DNA from: Christensenella sp. UBA4247
GTDB taxonomy: Bacteria; Bacillota; Clostridia; Christensenellales; CAG-1252
Assembly: GCA_002395405.1 (NCBI GenBank)
Contig: DGWX01000047.1
Location: forward strand, 1 to 14,787
DNA length: 14,787 nucleotides
Direction: 5' to 3'
Shown here: in pieces, positions 7,541 through 14,199 of the stretch
Layout of the letters: each line of letters starts with the position of its first letter
Numbering within the stretch: position 1 is the first letter of the stretch
The notes under the pieces: generated by a model
The model's input: only the letters and a program-made list of their open reading frames with translations
The model's database searches: none
What the model was told of the DNA's origin: nothing
Translations under genes and position numbers: made by a program

Positions 7541-7568
7541 GCGCTTCAAACGGTTGGTGAGGTCAGGA

Positions 7569-9161
7569 ATGAAAAAGAGTTTTTCCGATTGTTACGATTT
7601 GGTCGTCTATCAAATTTATCCTCGTAGCTTCAAAGATTCGAATGCGGACGGAGTGGGCGATCTTTGCGGCATTATTTCCAAACTCGATTATATTAAATCT
7701 CTCGGAGCGAACGCGATTTGGCTTTGCCCGATCTTTAAGAGCCCTCAATGCGATAACGGTTACGATATTTCCGATTACAGAGATATCGATCCCCTGTACG
7801 GAACGATGGACGATTTCGATCGTCTTCTTGCCGCCGCGCATGAAAAGGGGATCAAAATCATCATGGATTTCGTTGCGAATCATACGTCGAGCGAACACGA
7901 ATGGTTCCGCGAGGCGCGATCGTCTAAGGAGAATCCCTATCACGGCTACTATTATTGGGCGGATCGCCCCCTAAACGATTGGAGATCGGAATTCGGCGGC
8001 AGCGCTTGGGAATATAACGAAGCCACGGGCGAATATTATCTCCATTCTTTCGCCGTTGGGCAGCCGGACGTAAATTGGACGAATCCGAAAGTTCGCGAAG
8101 AGTACAAAGCGATTGTTGATTTTTGGGTCAATAAAGGGGTGGACGGTTTCCGCTGCGACGTTCTCGATCATATCTCGAAGGACTTCAAGAAAGGGCTTCG
8201 CAGAAACGGTCCGCATTTACACGAGTATATTCGCGAAGTATTCGGAAGAGATCACCTCGAAAATATTTATACCGTCGGAGAAGCCGAAACCACGACCGAG
8301 TCCATTCTCGCAACTTGCGGGCAAGATCGGAAAGAACTGAAAAGCGTGTTTCAATTCTCTCATCTCGCCGTAGGCAGGCGCGGCAAATATACGCCCGTTC
8401 CGCACCGAATGGACGAAGTAAAAAAGATCCTCGTTCGCTGGCAGCGTTTTACGCAAAAACACGATCTCCTCTATATCCTTTTGACGGATAACCACGATCG
8501 TCCTTGGTTTTTATCCCGTATGGCGAATGATCGCGAACTCAGATATGAAAGCGCAACGAACATCGCCGCGGCGGTATTTCTTCTGAAAGGGATCCCGTTC
8601 GTGTACGAAGGGCAGGAGATCGGTTGCGCCAATTCTCATTATTCCGATCTCGCTTCGTTTAACGACGTGGAGTGTTTGGGTTATTACAAAGAAAACGAAG
8701 GAAAGATCCCCGAGAGCGAGCTTCTCGAACGGATCAACTTCGGCAGCCGCGATAATTCCCGCCGCCCCTTCGCTTGGGACGAAACGGAATCGCACGGATT
8801 TACGGAGGCGAAAGAACCTTGGCTTCCTTACGCCACGAGAAGCAAGGAGATCAACCTTTCTTCGGACGAGAAGAGCGAAAAATCGATCTCGCGCTTTTAT
8901 CGCGCGCTTTTCGCCTTGCGAGGCGAGCGCGAGGCGCTTCGCCGCGGAAGTTTCCGTCAGCTGAAACGCTTTAAGAGAAACTGCTTTGTCTATGTAAGAG
9001 AAAACGAGAAAGAAAAGATCCTCGTCGTTTGCAATTTCGAGAAAGCGCAAAAGATCTCGGGCTTGCCCGAGGGAAAACTGTTGCTTTCCAACGCGCGCCG
9101 ACAAAGCGGTGCAAACGGGGAATACGCTGCGTTTGAATGCGCCGTTTACGAACTGGAATAG
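7569..9161 (+). CDS. GH13 alpha-glucosidase (oligo-1,6-glucosidase / trehalose-6-P hydrolase-like)
   Basis: A 530-residue (beta/alpha)8-barrel enzyme with the conserved GH13 regions: DFVANHTS (100-107), GFRCDV with nucleophile D197, GEAE with acid/base E238, and DNHDRPW with the third carboxylate D310. A calcium-binding loop of the form D-x-N-x-D-G-x-G-D is at 23-31, and a beta-sandwich follows at the C-terminus. The length and the opening VVYQIYPRSFKDSNADGVGDL are typical of intracellular alpha-glucosidases, which hydrolyse alpha-1,4 or alpha-1,6 gluco-oligosaccharides, sucrose or trehalose-6-phosphate; the exact one is open. There is no signal peptide. I chose ATG 7569 because GGTGAGG (7556-7562) is 6 bases before it; the in-frame ATG at 7506 lies at the edge of the promoter. 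It is the first gene of a two-gene operon. Confidence 0.9.
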   Translation: MKKSFSDCYDLVVYQIYPRSFKDSNADGVGDLCGIISKLDYIKSLGANAIWLCPIFKSPQCDNGYDISDYRDIDPLYGTMDDFDRLLAAAHEKGIKIIMDFVANHTSSEHEWFREARSSKENPYHGYYYWADRPLNDWRSEFGGSAWEYNEATGEYYLHSFAVGQPDVNWTNPKVREEYKAIVDFWVNKGVDGFRCDVLDHISKDFKKGLRRNGPHLHEYIREVFGRDHLENIYTVGEAETTTESILATCGQDRKELKSVFQFSHLAVGRRGKYTPVPHRMDEVKKILVRWQRFTQKHDLLYILLTDNHDRPWFLSRMANDRELRYESATNIAAAVFLLKGIPFVYEGQEIGCANSHYSDLASFNDVECLGYYKENEGKIPESELLERINFGSRDNSRRPFAWDETESHGFTEAKEPWLPYATRSKEINLSSDEKSEKSISRFYRALFALRGEREALRRGSFRQLKRFKRNCFVYVRENEKEKILVVCNFEKAQKISGLPEGKLLLSNARRQSGANGEYAAFECAVYELE

Positions 9162-9178
9162 CAGAAAGGAGAAAACCA

Positions 9179-12100
9179 ATGCTGTACGAAAAAAACAAAA
9201 CCGAACGTTTGTCCGATTCGCTTTTCGAGAATCCGACCGCAGAGTATCGCGGCGCTCCCTTTTGGGCGTGGAACGACGCTCTTTCCGAAGAGGAATGCCT
9301 TCGTCAGGCGGAAATATTCCGCAAAATGGGATTCGGAGGTTTTCATATGCACCCGCGCGACGGTCTTTCCGACGAGTATCTCGGCGAAACCTTCCGCTCG
9401 GTCGTTAAAGCCTGCGTAAAAGACGCGAAAGAAAACGGTTCTCTCGCTTGGCTATATGACGAGGATCGCTATCCTTCCGGTTTCGGCGGCGGCTTCGTCA
9501 CCAAGGACGGAAGATTCCGCAGAAGGGCGCTCGTTTTTACTTCGAAAAAAAGAAAGGAAGACGCTTCTTTCTCGAATGGCAGGCAAAACGGCGGGTCACG
9601 CCTCCTTGCAACGTATGCCCTTCGCTTATTCGGGGGAAAATGCCTCGGATATAAGCGGCTCTCCGCCGGCGAAAAAGCCTTCGGCAAAAAGTATTACGCC
9701 TATCTCGTCGTGGATGAACCCACCGATCAATTCAATATGGCAGGTTACGTGGACGCGCTCTCGAAAGACGCATTGACTTCTTTTGCCGATTATACGTACG
9801 GCGCGTATCAAGAGATCGTAGGCGAAGAATTCGGGAAAACCGTTCCCGCGATCTTTACGGACGAACCGCAAATGAAGTTCATTCGTCTGTTCAAAAACGC
9901 TTTTTGTTTAAAAGAAGCCGTTCTCCCTTGGACGGACGATTTCGCGGAGACGTATAAAAAAGCCTTCGGCGCGGATATTCTCGATTACTTGCCCGAACTT
10001 TTTATAGACGGTAATTCTCCCACGCAATCCCGAACGCGCTTTTCTTATCATACCCATCGAACCGAGCGTTTTGCGGAAGCGTTTACGGATAATCTCGGCG
10101 TTCGCGCCGAAGAGATCGGGCTTTCCCTTACGGGTCACCTTATGGAAGAGCCTTCCCTCGAAAGCCAAAGTAAGGCGGTCGGGGAAGCGATGCGCCAATA
10201 CAAGCGCTTCGGGATCCCGGGACTCGATCTTCTTTGCGGCAGACATGAGTACACCACGGCGAAGCAAGTGGAATCGGTCGTTCGGCAGGAAGGGAAGGAA
10301 GCGATGCTTTGCGAGCAGTTCGGCGTTTCACGCTGGGCGGTCGAATTCGGAAAGTTCAAAGAGGAAGGCGATTGGCTCTCTTGCCTCGGCGTAACCGTTC
10401 GCGTTCCGCACCTTGCATTTTACAGTATGCGCGGCGAAGCCAAACGCGATTATCCCCCTTCGCTTTTCTATCAATCCCCGTGGCATTTGAAATATAAGCC
10501 CGTCGAGGATCACTTCGCGCGATTGACGACGGCTTTGAGCCGCGGCAAGGCAATCAACGACGTTGCCGTGATCCATCCGATCGAAAGTTATTTTTTGAAC
10601 CTTGCGGCGGGCCGCAATTCGAAAAAAGAAGGTCAAAGACTCAATCGGAATTTCCTGACCTTAACGGATTGGCTTCTTTTCGGAGAATGCGATTTCGATT
10701 ATATTTCCGAATCGCTGTTACCTTCGCAAAGAGGGGAAGACCCTCTCGCCGTTGGCGAATGCAAGTATAAAACCATTCTCGTTCCCTCTCTCTTGACTTT
10801 GCGGCGCACGACATTGGATTATCTTCGCTCGTTCCGCGCGGCAGGCGGTAGGGTGGTTTTCCTCGGAAACGTTCCTGCGCTTATTGACGGAACGAACTCC
10901 GAAGAGGCGCGGTCCTTTGCGAAGGAATGCGAGGTCGTTGCTTTCGAAAAGGACGCGGTCTTATCCGCCATCGGAGAAAGAGAGATCTCGATTTTGTCAA
11001 AAAAACGCTCCGGGGAATATCTTTCCACGCTGCGTTCCGACGATAGCGGAAGGTGGCTTTTCCTGACGGCGCCGAGAGCCGGATTCCCGTATCCTCGCTC
11101 GGTCACACTCAAAAACGATCCGAACGTTATCGAAGACGAGGTGCTGGTCGGGTTAAAGGGAGAATGGAACGTAAAAGAGTACGACACGATGACGGGAGAG
11201 ATCCGTCCCTTGCCTTGCAGCGTCAAAAAGGGCGTAACGTACGTTTCGAAAACGCTTTATAATAACGATAGCTTGCTTCTTCGCTATGACGCGGCAACCG
11301 AAAAAGAAAGCGAGGCGGCGCCTTCCTCTCCCAAGAAGGTCGTTCGCTCTCTTTCCTTACCGAACAAAGTCAAATATGATTTAAGCGAGCCGAACGTTCT
11401 CCTTCTCGATAAGGCAAAATGGTCCGTCGGAGAGCGCTTTCATGCGAGACTCGATCTCGATCTCGTGACCGCGCGAGCGAGAAAAGCGCTGGGGCTTCCG
11501 AAATATCGCTCGGAACTGCAACCGTGGCTTCGCGAAAAGGATAAAGAGAAAAAGGAAATAACGATGCGCTTCGAATTCCGAAGCGAGATCGCCTCCCCCG
11601 CGCATTTTGCTTGCGAATACAAAGAGTTTTCCTTAACGGTAAACGGAAAAAAGGTCGAGGCGGAATCGGACGGTTATTATGTGGATCTCGCATTCAAAAC
11701 CTTCCCGATCGAAATAAAAAAAGGCGCAAATGTGATCGACGTTCGCATTCCGATCGGAAAATACGATCGATGCGAAAACTGCTATTTGCTCGGTTCTTTT
11801 GCCGTAAAACTCAAACGGACGAAGGCGACTTTGCTCCCGCTTCCCGGCGAAATTTCTTTCGGCGATCTGACGCGTCAGGGCTTTCCGTTTTACGGAGGCA
11901 AGATCACCTATCGAACGGCCTTTACCTCAAACGGGGAGGACGCGATCGTTTCCGCGCGTTATGCGTCCGCTCTTTTAACGGTTGCTCTCGGCGGAAAAGA
12001 ACAAGACGTGTTCTTCGCGCCTTACGAGGCGAAATTCCCGACCGAGAAGGGTGAAAACGAAGTGTTCGTTACCGCGTATATTTCGAGGGAAAATGCCTTC

Positions 12101-12250
12101 GGCACGGTTCATATCCGTAAAAAATACAAGTTATCCGACAGCCCGAGATGGTATCATAAAACGCGGCTGCCGTGGCGCGTAAAAGCGTACGTATTCGATG
12201 AAACGGGCGTCCTTTCTTCTCCGGTCGTTCGCTTGATCGAAAAGAATTGA
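9179..12250 (+). CDS. Large GH106-like glycoside hydrolase (alpha-L-rhamnosidase-like)
   Basis: A 1023-residue protein. Its N-terminal half resembles GH106-type catalytic domains: PFWAWND (27-33), FGGFHMHPRDGL (about 52-63), WLYDEDRYPSGFGGG (91-105), IFTDEP with E229, GHLMEEPSLE with E324, and LCEQFGVSRW with E379. The last ~270 residues look like beta-sandwich, carbohydrate-binding or GH2-like modules. It probably releases a deoxy- or hexosyl residue from plant or host glycosides. The linkage is uncertain, and related sequences are often annotated only as glycosyl hydrolase. No signal peptide is visible, so substrates must be imported. AAAGGAG (9165-9171) fixes the start at 9179; the in-frame ATG at 9137 lies inside the GH13 gene. 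Spacing to the GH13 stop is 17 bases. Confidence 0.7.
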   Translation: MLYEKNKTERLSDSLFENPTAEYRGAPFWAWNDALSEEECLRQAEIFRKMGFGGFHMHPRDGLSDEYLGETFRSVVKACVKDAKENGSLAWLYDEDRYPSGFGGGFVTKDGRFRRRALVFTSKKRKEDASFSNGRQNGGSRLLATYALRLFGGKCLGYKRLSAGEKAFGKKYYAYLVVDEPTDQFNMAGYVDALSKDALTSFADYTYGAYQEIVGEEFGKTVPAIFTDEPQMKFIRLFKNAFCLKEAVLPWTDDFAETYKKAFGADILDYLPELFIDGNSPTQSRTRFSYHTHRTERFAEAFTDNLGVRAEEIGLSLTGHLMEEPSLESQSKAVGEAMRQYKRFGIPGLDLLCGRHEYTTAKQVESVVRQEGKEAMLCEQFGVSRWAVEFGKFKEEGDWLSCLGVTVRVPHLAFYSMRGEAKRDYPPSLFYQSPWHLKYKPVEDHFARLTTALSRGKAINDVAVIHPIESYFLNLAAGRNSKKEGQRLNRNFLTLTDWLLFGECDFDYISESLLPSQRGEDPLAVGECKYKTILVPSLLTLRRTTLDYLRSFRAAGGRVVFLGNVPALIDGTNSEEARSFAKECEVVAFEKDAVLSAIGEREISILSKKRSGEYLSTLRSDDSGRWLFLTAPRAGFPYPRSVTLKNDPNVIEDEVLVGLKGEWNVKEYDTMTGEIRPLPCSVKKGVTYVSKTLYNNDSLLLRYDAATEKESEAAPSSPKKVVRSLSLPNKVKYDLSEPNVLLLDKAKWSVGERFHARLDLDLVTARARKALGLPKYRSELQPWLREKDKEKKEITMRFEFRSEIASPAHFACEYKEFSLTVNGKKVEAESDGYYVDLAFKTFPIEIKKGANVIDVRIPIGKYDRCENCYLLGSFAVKLKRTKATLLPLPGEISFGDLTRQGFPFYGGKITYRTAFTSNGEDAIVSARYASALLTVALGGKEQDVFFAPYEAKFPTEKGENEVFVTAYISRENAFGTVHIRKKYKLSDSPRWYHKTRLPWRVKAYVFDETGVLSSPVVRLIEKN

Positions 12251-12258
12251 TCATAAAG

Positions 12259-12290
12259 AAGGGCGGAAAATGAATTTCCGTCCTTTTTTT
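12259..12290 (+). terminator. Intrinsic terminator of the glycosidase operon
   Basis: Stem AAGGGCGGAAA (12259-12269) with TTTCCGTCCTT (12275-12285), containing one G-U pair, a five-base loop and a run of eight T after the stem core. It starts 8 bases after the GH106-like stop codon. Confidence 0.9.
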
Positions 12291-12311
12291 TGATCGATTT
12301 CAAATGAGGAA

Positions 12312-12345
12312 AGGATCTCGATGGTCGAATGAAAAAGGAGATCCT
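12312..12345 (-). terminator. Possible terminator of the SGNH hydrolase genes
   Basis: On the minus strand an 8-bp stem, AGGATCTC/GAGATCCT (arms 12338-12345 and 12312-12319), begins at the stop codon and is followed by TTTCC rather than a long T run. The 18-base loop and short tail make it a weak terminator at best. The first arm overlaps the end of the coding region. Confidence 0.35.
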
Positions 12346-13067
12346 CAGCTTAAAATGCAATCGCAAAGCATCATCGCCGTTAAATAATGCAGCTGCCGGA
12401 TCGGGTGATTGAGCTTATTCGCCAAGAGTTCGGTAACGTTTACGCCTGCGTCGATCATTTTCTTCCATTTGGAATAAACGTCGCAAACGACGGCGCCGCC
12501 TTCTGATGCCGCTTCCTTCGCGGCTTCCGCGTATTTGTCCAAAATGCCGCTTTTCTGCGCGCGTTCCATCGCTTCTGCGAGTTTCAGCATAGGCTTTTCT
12601 TTTAAGGCGGGACTAACGCCGATATTCATTGAGTTGGGGGTCAAAAGGATGCTTTCCGCGCCTGTTTCCGCGATTCTTTTCAAGATTTCCGACATCGTCT
12701 GTTTGTAATCGGAAAGACCGCTTTCTCCTTTCAAAAAAGCGTCGTTTAAGGCAAATCCGACGACTACGAGGTCGGGATGAAAAGAAAGAACGTCCCGATC
12801 GAGCCGCTTTAAGCCGCCCTCGGCAGTGTTTCCGCTAATCCCCGCGTTGATGAAACGAAGGGATGCGTCGGGGTATAAAAGGGAAAGCATTTCTTTCAGA
12901 CGACTGCCGTAAGAGCTGTCCGAATCGAAAACGGGTTCGACTTTTCCTTCTTGCGTTACATAACACTCGAAGCAACCTTGCGTAACGCTGTCTCCAAAAA
13001 AAACGATGGTGGCGGGTCTTTTTGAAAGCCCTATTTGCGTTTGACGAATCTTTTGAACGATTTCCAT
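12345..13067 (-). CDS. SGNH/GDSL-family hydrolase
   Basis: The 240-residue protein has block I GDSVTQG (nucleophile S27), block II NAGISGNT (74-81) and block III GFALND (N108). The catalytic histidine is probably H221 in KLNHP. The usual D-x-x-H pair is not present: the position three before H221 is lysine 218, so the enzyme may be a Ser-His dyad or use another acid. Such esterases deacetylate sugars or act on lipids. It is likely cytoplasmic, since no signal peptide is seen. No Shine-Dalgarno sequence precedes the ATG; a -10-like box does (see the promoter entry). It lies 50 bases after a second SGNH gene on the same strand, which shares only the family motifs. Confidence 0.85.
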   Translation of the reverse strand: MEIVQKIRQTQIGLSKRPATIVFFGDSVTQGCFECYVTQEGKVEPVFDSDSSYGSRLKEMLSLLYPDASLRFINAGISGNTAEGGLKRLDRDVLSFHPDLVVVGFALNDAFLKGESGLSDYKQTMSEILKRIAETGAESILLTPNSMNIGVSPALKEKPMLKLAEAMERAQKSGILDKYAEAAKEAASEGGAVVCDVYSKWKKMIDAGVNVTELLANKLNHPIRQLHYLTAMMLCDCILS

Positions 13068-13073
13068 AATTAT

Positions 13074-13102
13074 ATCTTACGAACGAGAATATCGAAAGTC
13101 AA
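13074..13102 (-). promoter_or_regulatory. Possible promoter giving a leaderless SGNH transcript
   Basis: Read on the minus strand: TTGACT, a 17-base spacer and TAAGAT (13079-13074), then six bases and the ATG at 13067. The predicted start of transcription falls on the start codon. An overlapping TATAAT lies even closer (13074-13069), but its spacing from the -35 box (22 bases) is too long. Confidence 0.4.
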
Positions 13103-13117
13103 CGTTTCGCGCGGAAG

Positions 13118-13876
13118 CTATTCTCTTGTGAGTTTCAAAAATTCTTCGAAAATATAGGAAGCCGTTTTGCTTGCGCCCTTGGGGGAAAAGTGGCAGGCGT
13201 CTGTTTTGCTTTTGGAAAGCCAGCTTCCTTGCCCGAAGCGGCGGCGCCATTTTCGGTAATGGTTTATCCAAAGCGCGTGCGTGTCGATAAAGGGAAGACC
13301 GTGGGCGGCTGCGATCTTTTTTGAAACGGTCGCGTAAGCGTCCAAGGGATAATTCGTTCCGTTATAGGTAGGAGAAAGGATGATCACGAGCGCGTCTTCG
13401 CTATTCAAAACGGAGAGCAGCTCTTCGTAGTCCCGTTCAAAAGTTTCGGGGGATACGAATTTGCTTTTATCCGAGGAAAGAGCGTCGTTGATCCCGAACA
13501 TCAAAAAAATCAAATCGGCGTTTTTACCATTCGGCATTTTCCCTGTAAAATCCTGCTTTCTTCTTAGGGCGCGGCGCACGGTATTGCCTCCCACGCCGTT
13601 TCGAATGACGGCGGCTTGGCGCGCTTCCTTTTCCCCGCCCACGAAGAAAGGGCCTTCGAATCCGGCGAGAGGAAGGGCTTCGCTTTCCACAGTTCCGTCG
13701 TAGCGAACGACGCGGAAATCGAAGTTTTTCGCAAGAAGTTCCGCGAAACGGGAAACGAAAGTTTCGTTCGCCGCGCAATGATTCAGCCCCCAAGTAATAC
13801 TGTCGCCAACGAAGTCGATCGTAACGTCGCTTCCGCCGTAAAGCTTTTTTTTGAATGCGGATATATCGTTTATCAT
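13118..13876 (-). CDS. SGNH/GDSL-family hydrolase
   Basis: From ATG 13876 the protein has 252 residues. Block I is FVGDSITWG (S26), block II RNGVGGNT, block III FGIND, and block V DACHFSPKG carries the full D-x-x-H pair, so the Ser-Asp-His triad looks complete. It is probably a carbohydrate esterase or lipase-like enzyme with unknown substrate, and lacks a signal peptide. An in-frame TTG at 14008 would add 44 residues, but that extension is not SGNH-like and has no RBS, so I reject it. The chosen ATG also lacks a Shine-Dalgarno sequence and seems to be leaderless. The gene is divergent from the tracrRNA/cas9 unit and probably forms a cassette with the following SGNH gene. Confidence 0.83.
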   Translation of the reverse strand: MINDISAFKKKLYGGSDVTIDFVGDSITWGLNHCAANETFVSRFAELLAKNFDFRVVRYDGTVESEALPLAGFEGPFFVGGEKEARQAAVIRNGVGGNTVRRALRRKQDFTGKMPNGKNADLIFLMFGINDALSSDKSKFVSPETFERDYEELLSVLNSEDALVIILSPTYNGTNYPLDAYATVSKKIAAAHGLPFIDTHALWINHYRKWRRRFGQGSWLSKSKTDACHFSPKGASKTASYIFEEFLKLTRE

Positions 13877-13882
13877 ATCGAT

Positions 13883-13912
13883 AGAATAACACGTTCCAAT
13901 CGGAGATATCAA
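13883..13912 (-). promoter_or_regulatory. Possible extended -10 promoter at the SGNH start codon
   Basis: Read on the minus strand: TTGATA (13912-13907), an 18-base spacer, TATTCT (13888-13883) with TG one base upstream, then six bases and the ATG at 13876. Start of transcription is predicted at or next to the A of the ATG, hence leaderless. Confidence 0.4.
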
Positions 13913-14052
13913 ACGTTTTGCGTCTTCTTTCCGCGCGGCGAGTGGCGCTCGTATGGAATTCTGTTTTGACGTTTCTTTTTGCGTAAGATAATTAAAAAAG
14001 TATATCAATCAAAAATTCGATATTCTTTAGATGAAGCCACCGAAAATGATTA

Positions 14053-14081
14053 TTGACAATTATGTTATTGTATGGTATTAT
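14053..14081 (+). promoter_or_regulatory. Strong promoter of the tracrRNA (and probably cas9)
   Basis: A perfect TTGACA (14053-14058), a 17-base spacer and TATTAT (14076-14081), with TG one base upstream of the -10 box. Transcription should start near 14088. The -10 region lies inside an inverted repeat, TTGTAT/ATACAA (14068-14073, 14080-14085). GTATGGTAT (14070-14078) is repeated in inverse at 14098-14106, inside the anti-repeat. Confidence 0.88.
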
Positions 14082-14087
14082 ACAAAT

Positions 14088-14185
14088 AACCTTTTTTATA
14101 CCATACCAAAGTTTAAAAGGTTACTAAAACAAGGGAGAAATCCCGAAAAGCTCTGTCCCTTGATCTTCTAAGGGACATCTTTTTA
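14088..14185 (+). ncRNA. Candidate tracrRNA of the type II CRISPR-Cas system
   Basis: A short, non-coding, AT-rich unit lies between a consensus promoter and a terminator, directly upstream of cas9 on the same strand. An anti-repeat-like segment (about 14098-14130) ends CTAAAAC, the exact complement of the GTTTTAG that opens many type II repeats. Then come a nexus-like hairpin GGGA-GAAA-TCCC (14133-14144, GNRA loop), a GAAAAGCTC linker and a terminator hairpin. This order of parts is that of known tracrRNAs. The repeat it predicts should begin GTTTTAGTAACC and end GGTATGGTATAA. The first bases AACCTTTT (14088-14095) can pair with AAAAGGTT (14115-14122) in the anti-repeat. The array that would prove pairing is not in the window. 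Ends are approximate. Confidence 0.75.
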
Positions 14186-14188
14186 TTT
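14154..14188 (+). terminator. Intrinsic terminator of the candidate tracrRNA
   Basis: Perfect 8-bp stem TGTCCCTT/AAGGGACA (14154-14161, 14170-14177), loop GATCTTCT, then TCTTTTTATTT. It ends right before the cas9 RBS, so leakage here could feed cas9 expression. Confidence 0.82.
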
Positions 14189-14199
14189 AGGAGGAGATA

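Noticed and set aside
7506..7568. Upstream start for the GH13 gene (ATG 7506)
   Set aside because: It lies directly after the -10 box, before the expected transcription start, and the extra 21 residues are basic and unlike GH13 N-termini. ATG 7569 has a well-spaced RBS.
9137..9178. Upstream start for the GH106-like gene (ATG 9137)
   Set aside because: It would overlap the GH13 gene and lacks an RBS, while ATG 9179 has AAAGGAG eight bases before it.
8511..9179. 222-codon minus-strand frame opposite the GH13 gene
   Set aside because: It is an antisense shadow of the conserved GH13 C-terminal region, without family motifs.
13967..13996. Second plus-strand promoter (TTGACG-N17-TAATTA) upstream of the tracrRNA promoter
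   Set aside because: The -10 box is poor and the site lies far from any start; AT-rich sequence makes such matches common. It would matter only if a long tracrRNA form were shown.
13877..14008. TTG start adding 44 residues to the SGNH hydrolase
   Set aside because: No Shine-Dalgarno sequence, and the extension does not look like an SGNH N-terminus; block I is at the normal distance from ATG 13876.
14041..14130. A degenerate CRISPR repeat or mini-array upstream of the tracrRNA
   Set aside because: Aligning the predicted repeat to this stretch gave only the nine-base matches GTATGGTAT and TAACCTTTT; the rest agrees no better than chance in AT-rich DNA. No repeat-spacer periodicity is present in the window.
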